Assembly (NCBI GenBank): GCA_023700785.1
Contig: JAMPYH010000006.1
Span: 1-20,535, forward strand
Direction: 5' to 3'
DNA length: 20,535 nucleotides
From: Candidatus Zixiibacteriota bacterium
Lineage (GTDB): Bacteria; Zixibacteria; MSB-5A5; GN15; FEB-12
Below, one piece after another: positions 16,561 through 20,535 of this stretch (the first letter of the stretch is position 1; the number at the start of each line of letters is the position of its first letter). The notes beneath the pieces are model-generated. The model saw only the letters and a program-made list of their open reading frames with translations. It was not told where the DNA came from and did no database searches. The position numbers and the translations under genes are program-made.

Positions 16561-17126
16561 TGGTCTTTCTCCAGAAAATTGCGCAGGATATTCTTCCCTT
16601 CGGTGGTCAAAATTGACTCCGGATGGAACTGTACGCCATAGAGCGGAAATTGTTTGTGCTGAATCGCCATGATCACTTTGTCGGCGGTCCAGGCGGTGGT
16701 GACAAAGTCACCCGGCAAGGTCGATGGTTCAATGACCAGCGAGTGATAGCGCGTCGCCACGAACGGCGAACTGACTCTCCGAAAGAGTGTTGATCCGTCA
16801 TGGTGCACATCCGATGTCTTGCCGTGCATCAACGTTGGAGCGTACCCGATCCTGGCGCCATAGACCTGCCCGATCGCCTGGTGCCCCAGGCAGATGCCGA
16901 GCATCGGGATGTTCGGAGACAATTCCTTTATCAGTTGGTTCATGATGCCGGCGTTTTCGGGCCGCCCCGGTCCCGGCGAGAGAACGATCTTCGCTGGTCG
17001 CATCTGGCGGATCTCCTCGACCGAGATCGCGTCGTTGCGATAAACCTGAAGATCCGCTCCGAGTTCCGACAGATACTGAACCACGTTGTAGGTGAAGGAA
17101 TCGTAATTGTCGAGCATCAGGATCAT
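16557..17126 (-). CDS. trpG: Anthranilate synthase component II (glutamine amidotransferase)
   Basis: It releases ammonia from glutamine for TrpE. The 189-residue class I amidotransferase has 'DNYDSFTYN' (6-14), the oxyanion 'LSPGPGRPENAG' (49-60), the nucleophile elbow 'GICLGHQAIG' with C79, and the His-Glu pair H168 and E170 in 'FHPESILT'. The catalytic triad is complete. No PabA partner is nearby, so it could also serve p-aminobenzoate synthesis, as in Bacillus; this is not testable here. TAATG at 17128-17124 joins it to trpE. Confidence 0.96.
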   Translation of the reverse strand: MILMLDNYDSFTYNVVQYLSELGADLQVYRNDAISVEEIRQMRPAKIVLSPGPGRPENAGIMNQLIKELSPNIPMLGICLGHQAIGQVYGARIGYAPTLMHGKTSDVHHDGSTLFRRVSSPFVATRYHSLVIEPSTLPGDFVTTAWTADKVIMAIQHKQFPLYGVQFHPESILTTEGKNILRNFLEKDQ

Positions 17127-18589
17127 TAGCGCCGCTCTCCCGTGACAGCCTCGATGAGCGCCTTGGCCTTTGCTTCTGTTTCCCTTGACTCATTTGCGGG
17201 AATCGAGTCGGCCACGATCCCGGCGCCTGCCTGTACAAAGTACTGCTTGCCCTTTTTCACAACTGTCCTTATCGCGATGCACGAGTCGAGATTTCCCCAG
17301 AAGTCAAGGTAAGCGATCGAACCGGCATAGACTCCCCTGCGCAGCGGCTCCAGTTCGTCGATTATCTCCATCGCTCGTATCTTCGGAGCGCCAGAGACTG
17401 TTCCGGCGGGAAAGCAGGCGAAGTGGCCGTCCAACGCCGTGGTCCCGGGTTGCATCTGTCCAACGACCGAACTGACCAGGTGTATGACATGCGAGTACTT
17501 TTCTACCACCATCCGGTCCTTGACCCGGACTGACCCCGCCCTGCTGACCCGACCGATATCATTTCGGCCGAGGTCAAGGAGCATGGTATGTTCTGCCAGT
17601 TCTTTCTCGTCCTGGAGCAGATCGGCAATCCGGGCAGCATCTTCAGCCTCATTTTTGCCACGAGGCCGGGTCCCGGCAATTGGGCGGGTCTCTATCTCGC
17701 CACTCTCCACTCGGACCATCATCTCCGGGGAAGAGCCGATTACAGCGTCATTTCCCATCGACAGCAGGAACATATATGGCGACGGATTTATCCTGCGTAA
17801 ACGTCGATAGACCGCCAGCGCTGATTCATTAGACTCGATCTGCCAGCGCCGAGAGAGCACGACCTGGAATATGTCCCCCTCTTTGATATACCCTTTTGCT
17901 TTCTTGACGGAGACTTCAAACTGTGGCCTCGGCAGCAAAACAGACACCTTCGGTCGCTGTCCTGTTGGCTTCGCTTTGGGTGGGACCAACGGCTTCTTAA
18001 GAGCCGCCGCCATTTGTTTGAGTTGGGCGGAAGCTTCCCGATACTTTCTCTCCAGACCAGCATGACCGGATTCATGCAGGATATTGGCGATAAGCACGAT
18101 CTCTTGTTTCAGGTGATCGAAGGCCACCAGATTCTGGTAAAGCCCGATGTTCATTTCCGGGAGTCCGAGCTTGTCCGGATTAGCGTCGGGGAGTCTTTCA
18201 ACCCAGCGGATGGTATCGTATGTAAAATAGCCGACTCCACCACCGGTAAAGCGCGGCAATCCCTCGACAGCGACCGGTCGATATCCCGACATCAATTCAC
18301 GCAAGAACGCGAGCGGTTCGGTCGCCACAACATGAGAGCTGTTTCCCTGCCGCAGTGTAATGGCAGTCGCGTTTGCCTCGATGATCTGGTACGGATCAAA
18401 ACCAATGAAGGAGTAGCGTGCCAGCTTTTCGCCGCCTTCAATTGACTCAAGCAGAAATGAGTACTTTTTCCCTGCCGCCAGCTTGAGATACGCGGAAACG
18501 GGAGTCTCCAGGTCGGACGGGATCCGCGTCGAAAGCGGGATCACGTTCCCCCTTTTGCTCATCTTTTTGATGTCGTTCAGACTCTGCAT
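17126..18589 (-). CDS. trpE: Anthranilate synthase component I
   Basis: It converts chorismate and ammonia to anthranilate, the committed step to tryptophan. The frame is open from 18673, but I start it at the ATG at 18589, which forms TGATG with the stop of the dapF-like gene; this gives 487 residues, normal for TrpE. The tryptophan feedback site is intact in sequence: LLES (46-49) followed by 'GGEKLARYSFIGFDP', and NPSPYMF (268-274). The catalytic core has 'PIAGTRPRG' (303-311), 'DLGRNDIGRVSRAGSV' (339-354), 'VSSVVG', 'PAGTVSGAPKIRAMEIID' (394-411) and 'QAGAGIVADSIPANE' (453-467). It is therefore likely inhibited by tryptophan as well as being under the leader at 19590-19464. Confidence 0.97.
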   Translation of the reverse strand: MQSLNDIKKMSKRGNVIPLSTRIPSDLETPVSAYLKLAAGKKYSFLLESIEGGEKLARYSFIGFDPYQIIEANATAITLRQGNSSHVVATEPLAFLRELMSGYRPVAVEGLPRFTGGGVGYFTYDTIRWVERLPDANPDKLGLPEMNIGLYQNLVAFDHLKQEIVLIANILHESGHAGLERKYREASAQLKQMAAALKKPLVPPKAKPTGQRPKVSVLLPRPQFEVSVKKAKGYIKEGDIFQVVLSRRWQIESNESALAVYRRLRRINPSPYMFLLSMGNDAVIGSSPEMMVRVESGEIETRPIAGTRPRGKNEAEDAARIADLLQDEKELAEHTMLLDLGRNDIGRVSRAGSVRVKDRMVVEKYSHVIHLVSSVVGQMQPGTTALDGHFACFPAGTVSGAPKIRAMEIIDELEPLRRGVYAGSIAYLDFWGNLDSCIAIRTVVKKGKQYFVQAGAGIVADSIPANESRETEAKAKALIEAVTGERR

Positions 18590-19425
18590 CAGTAGTTGTA
18601 AATCCCCGAGGCGACAAAAATGACCGGGCCGTGTAACTCGATCACGTTGGTATCGGATCTCCAGTTCACCCATAGCGAACCCGTTTCGAACAGAACCTCA
18701 CACGTGCGGTCAACGAGTCCGTTCATAACCATGGCGGCGACCGCGGCAGCCGCGCCTGTGCCGGATGACCCGGTCGCCCCGGCGCCACGCTCCCATTCGG
18801 CGACCTGGATCTTGCCGCGATTAACTACCTTCACAAACTCGACATTGGTTCGCCTGGGAAACATGGAAGCGCATTCGATACGCTGTCCGAGGGCTTTCCA
18901 GTCGAAATCAAACGAATCAACCGCAATAACGCAGTGAGGATTGCCGACTGCCAGGCAGGTCGCGAGAGCCGACTCCTTGCCGAAAGTCAGTTTCCGGTTT
19001 ATCACCATTCGAGTACGGGATCTGACCGGCACAGAAGCGGCCCGGAAATCCGGAGAACCGATGGTTCCTCGAATATGATAGCCGTCCGGGATCTGTTTGA
19101 GCAGTTTGACCTCGCTGACGCTCTGTCCCATTTCGACGGCATACTCATTGCCGGACGTCCGCAAGTTTCGCAAGTGAAGCGCTACAATACGGAGGCCATT
19201 TCCGGATCGCTCGGCCCAGCCGCCATCCGCGTTAAATACATCGGCTCGAATATCCGCCTTTTTGCTTGGCGATAGGTAGAGCAATCCGTCAGCCCCTACC
19301 CCGGTGGAGCGGTCGCAGATTGCTCTGGCTAAGGAGCCAACTGAAGCCCTGCTTGGCGCTTTTGGTCCGGTCACGACGATGAAGTCATTCCCCAAGGCGT
19401 GATACTTGTAAAAAGGTACTTTCAT
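18589..19425 (-). CDS. Diaminopimelate epimerase (DapF) family protein with both catalytic cysteines replaced by serine
   Basis: The 278-residue protein clearly has the two-lobed DapF fold: 'YHALGNDFIVV' (8-18), 'NADGGWAERSGNGLR' (65-79), 'VGNPHCVIAVD' (160-170), 'RRTNVEFV' (191-198) and 'WERGAGATGSSGTGAAAAV' (211-229). In DapF two cysteines exchange the alpha proton between LL- and meso-diaminopimelate (C73 and C217 in E. coli). Here the first is S74 (codon TCC at 19206-19204) and the second S221 (TCC at 18765-18763). Other site residues remain: N12, N65, H164, E212, R213. The usual Glu in the GET motif is A217. It may therefore not be an epimerase of the usual kind. It is the first gene after the Trp leader, and its TGA overlaps the trpE ATG by one base. 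No strong ribosome-binding site precedes its ATG. Confidence 0.85.
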   Translation of the reverse strand: MKVPFYKYHALGNDFIVVTGPKAPSRASVGSLARAICDRSTGVGADGLLYLSPSKKADIRADVFNADGGWAERSGNGLRIVALHLRNLRTSGNEYAVEMGQSVSEVKLLKQIPDGYHIRGTIGSPDFRAASVPVRSRTRMVINRKLTFGKESALATCLAVGNPHCVIAVDSFDFDWKALGQRIECASMFPRRTNVEFVKVVNRGKIQVAEWERGAGATGSSGTGAAAAVAAMVMNGLVDRTCEVLFETGSLWVNWRSDTNVIELHGPVIFVASGIYNY

Positions 19426-19463
19426 AGACCGCTATTAAACTGGCTTGTGCGTTGTCGGGCAAC

Positions 19464-19489
19464 AAAAAAGCCCACCTTCCGGTGGGCTT
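19464..19489 (-). terminator. Intrinsic terminator, candidate trp attenuator (arms 3 and 4)
   Basis: On the minus strand AAGCCCACC (19489-19481) pairs with GGTGGGCTT (19476-19468) around a GGAA tetraloop; the last two T of the stem belong to a run of six T (19469-19464). This is a textbook Rho-independent terminator. It lies between the aminotransferase stop and the dapF-like start, 20 bases after the leader ORF stop, so it can act both as the end of the aminotransferase transcript and as the conditional stop of the trp unit. Confidence 0.9.
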
Positions 19490-19573
19490 GAAATTGCCTG
19501 TAAACGCACTCAAATCTCTCCATCCGGACGCATAGCCACAGTTCCGCGCCACCAGCGAAGGTTTAGGATGGAG
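19478..19573 (-). promoter_or_regulatory. Competing leader RNA pairings: protector (1:2) and antiterminator (2:3)
   Basis: Arm 1, CTCCATCC (19573-19566), is the exact complement of arm 2, GGATGGAG (19525-19518). The same arm 2, as TCCGG-A-TGG (19528-19520), can instead pair with CCACCGGA (19485-19478), giving eight pairs with one bulged A and taking the 5' arm and loop of the terminator. Arm 1 starts just ahead of the Trp codons (19554-19549), arm 2 lies about 20 bases after them. A ribosome stalled at Trp would cover arm 1 and free arm 2 to break the terminator; one reaching the leader stop at 19510 would cover arm 2 and let the terminator form. An outer GCACTC/GAGTGC pair (19576-19571 with 19511-19506) could extend 1:2. 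Pairings were found by eye, with no energy calculation. Confidence 0.7.
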
Positions 19574-19590
19574 TGCATGGGTGCAAACAT
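19510..19590 (-). CDS. trpL: Tryptophan leader peptide with tandem Trp codons
   Basis: A short frame on the minus strand runs from ATG at 19590 (26 residues) or the in-frame ATG at 19578 (22 residues) to TGA at 19512-19510. It contains two adjacent TGG codons (19554-19549) flanked on both sides by CGC, giving R-W-W-R. Trp is rare, so a pair in so short a frame followed by a terminator is the mark of ribosome-mediated attenuation. An AAGGA lies 11 bases before the first ATG. This ATG comes one base after the aminotransferase TAA (TAAGATG), so reinitiation is also possible on a read-through transcript. The peptide itself probably has no function beyond being translated. The choice between the two starts is open. 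Confidence 0.75.
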   Translation of the reverse strand: MFAPMHSILNLRWWRGTVAMRPDGEI

Positions 19591-19591
19591 C

Positions 19592-20535
19592 TTACATGTT
19601 TTCCTTAAAGAGTTTGCCGAGGCGTTTGATCCCTTCGACAATCATCTGTAATGTAGCATTTGAAAAGTTTAAACGCAAGCAATTATCGCCGCCGCCATTG
19701 GCGAAAAATGGCGAACCATAGACGTACGCGACCCTCAGATCGATCGCTTTCGGAAGCAGTTTACTGGCGGACAAATGCTCCGGAAGTTGGACCCAGAGGA
19801 ACAGCCCCCCCTCAGGACGGGTCCAGGTGACCTCGATCGGGAAGTGTTGCTCCATCGCCTGGATCATACAGTTGCGCTTTGCCAGATAATCAGCCTTGAT
19901 CCGTTCTATCTGCGGCTCCAGATGTCCCTGGGTGACATACTCATAGATCAGGTATTGCCCAAAACTGCTGGTATGAAGGTCGGTGCATTGTTTGACCTTT
20001 TCGAACTGGGTCATGATCGAACCGGGACCATTTATCCAGCCAAGACGCAAACCGGGCGAGACAACCTTGGAAAACGAACGCAAGGCGATCACTTCATCGC
20101 CGCCGTAAGACTTGAGTGTGGGGACACGCTCGCCCGAAAAGCGTATCTCGCCGTAAGGATTGTCATCGACGATCGGGATATTGTATCGGCTGGCGACATC
20201 AACCAACGCGCGTCGGCGCTCCAACGACATGGTGATCCCTGTCGGATTCTGGAAGTTCGAGACGGTGTAGATCAGTTTCGGATGATACTTGCGGAGACAG
20301 TCTTCGACTTGCTCTACTATCATCCCCTCTTTGTCCATCTCCACCGTAACATACTTTGCCCGGTAATAGTTGAACGCCTGAAGGGCGCCGACATAGGTGG
20401 GGTTTTCCACCAATACGTAATCGCCAGGGTCTATAAAGGCGCGGGCGATAAGTTCTATTCCTTGCTGTGCCCCGGCCACTACGAGAATATTCTCCAGCGT
20501 CGAAAGCGTGCCTCGTTCGGTGGCACGTTTGGCAA
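19592..20535 (-). CDS. PLP-dependent aminotransferase, class I/II fold (partial, 5' end beyond window)
   Basis: The frame is open to the window edge (in-frame residues include 'AKRATERGTLSTLENILVVAGAQQGIEL'), so the true start lies outside; a GTG at 20479 is an internal codon. About 314 residues are present, covering most of a fold type I aminotransferase: 'GAQQGIELI' at the cofactor phosphate site, 'NPTYVGAL', 'SNFQNPTGITMS' with the substrate-side NPTG, 'DDNPYGEIRF' with the Asp and Tyr that hold the pyridine ring, and the PLP lysine in 'SFSKVVSPGLRLGW'. The C-terminal 'NCLRLNFSNA' holds the carboxylate-binding Arg. The style is that of the 2-aminoadipate/LysN and MocR-catalytic-domain group, which accepts aromatic and branched amino acids. 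Its place before the trp operon would fit an aromatic amino acid role, but the substrate is not readable. Confidence 0.9.
   Translation of the reverse strand, partial: AKRATERGTLSTLENILVVAGAQQGIELIARAFIDPGDYVLVENPTYVGALQAFNYYRAKYVTVEMDKEGMIVEQVEDCLRKYHPKLIYTVSNFQNPTGITMSLERRRALVDVASRYNIPIVDDNPYGEIRFSGERVPTLKSYGGDEVIALRSFSKVVSPGLRLGWINGPGSIMTQFEKVKQCTDLHTSSFGQYLIYEYVTQGHLEPQIERIKADYLAKRNCMIQAMEQHFPIEVTWTRPEGGLFLWVQLPEHLSASKLLPKAIDLRVAYVYGSPFFANGGGDNCLRLNFSNATLQMIVEGIKRLGKLFKENM
19650..19678 (-). promoter_or_regulatory. Possible trp operon promoter inside the aminotransferase gene
   Basis: On the minus strand TTGCGT (19678-19673) and TACATT (19655-19650) are 17 bases apart, and the latter is preceded by TGC, an extended -10 pattern. 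They match the sigma-70 hexamers at three and four of six positions. The site would start transcription about 50 bases before the leader ORF, inside the end of the aminotransferase gene. This is only a plausible candidate; the unit could also be read from a promoter outside the window. Confidence 0.35.

Noticed and set aside
15904..16641. 245-residue open frame on the plus strand opposite trpD/trpG
   Set aside because: It is antisense to two genes with complete catalytic motifs and shows no domain of its own.
18590..18673. Longer trpE start at 18673
   Set aside because: The extra 28 residues lie wholly inside the dapF-like gene and do not resemble TrpE; the TGATG overlap at 18591-18587 marks the start.
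18589..19425. dapF-like gene as a pseudogene
   Set aside because: The frame is full length, all other motifs are intact and it is stop/start coupled to trpE. Two clean Cys-to-Ser changes look like altered function more than decay, though this is not proven.
18589..19425. dapF-like gene as PhzF
   Set aside because: The DapF-specific motifs GNDF, NADG, SGNG, GNPH and ERGAG are all present in DapF order and spacing; a true PhzF would not show this set.

Overview
The window is a densely packed bacterial chromosome segment of roughly even to moderately high G+C. Every gene I can support lies on the minus strand, so it is read from high to low coordinates. No rRNA, tRNA, CRISPR array, insertion sequence or phage gene is visible, and no gene-free stretch exceeds about 170 bases. 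The lineage cannot be fixed from sequence alone. The gene styles (exported M1-peptidase-like protein, Thermotoga-type DAHP synthase, class II-type EPSP synthase, long chains of overlapping genes) would suit an uncultured bacterium of the FCB/Zixibacteria kind; that is a weak inference.

In transcription order: the window opens inside a PLP aminotransferase gene (20535-19592). Directly after its stop lies a candidate tryptophan attenuator: a 22-26 codon leader ORF with tandem Trp codons (19590-19510), mutually exclusive RNA pairings, and an intrinsic terminator (19489-19464). Beyond it comes a DapF-family gene (19425-18589) that has Ser at both catalytic cysteine positions. It is joined by a one-base stop/start overlap to a complete tryptophan operon, trpE-trpG-trpD-[MFS transporter]-trpC-trpF-trpB-trpA (18589-10836). 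After 60 bases follows argS, then a DAHP synthase and aroA-aroE-aroK-aroB-aroQ (8920-3618). Six of the seven shikimate-pathway steps are therefore present; chorismate synthase (aroC) is not in the window.

The last third (3514-1) is unrelated in function: a MATE efflux pump, a histone-deacetylase-family deacetylase overlapping a fumarylacetoacetate-hydrolase-family enzyme, and the start of an exported protein resembling the N-terminal domain of M1 metallopeptidases, which begins with TTG inside the preceding gene.

Taken together, the aro genes make the precursors of chorismate and the trp genes turn chorismate into tryptophan. The leader would let tryptophan supply set how much of this long unit is transcribed. 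The two most notable signals are the attenuator, whose arms can be drawn at base-pair level, and the cysteine-less DapF homologue that is the first gene under its control.
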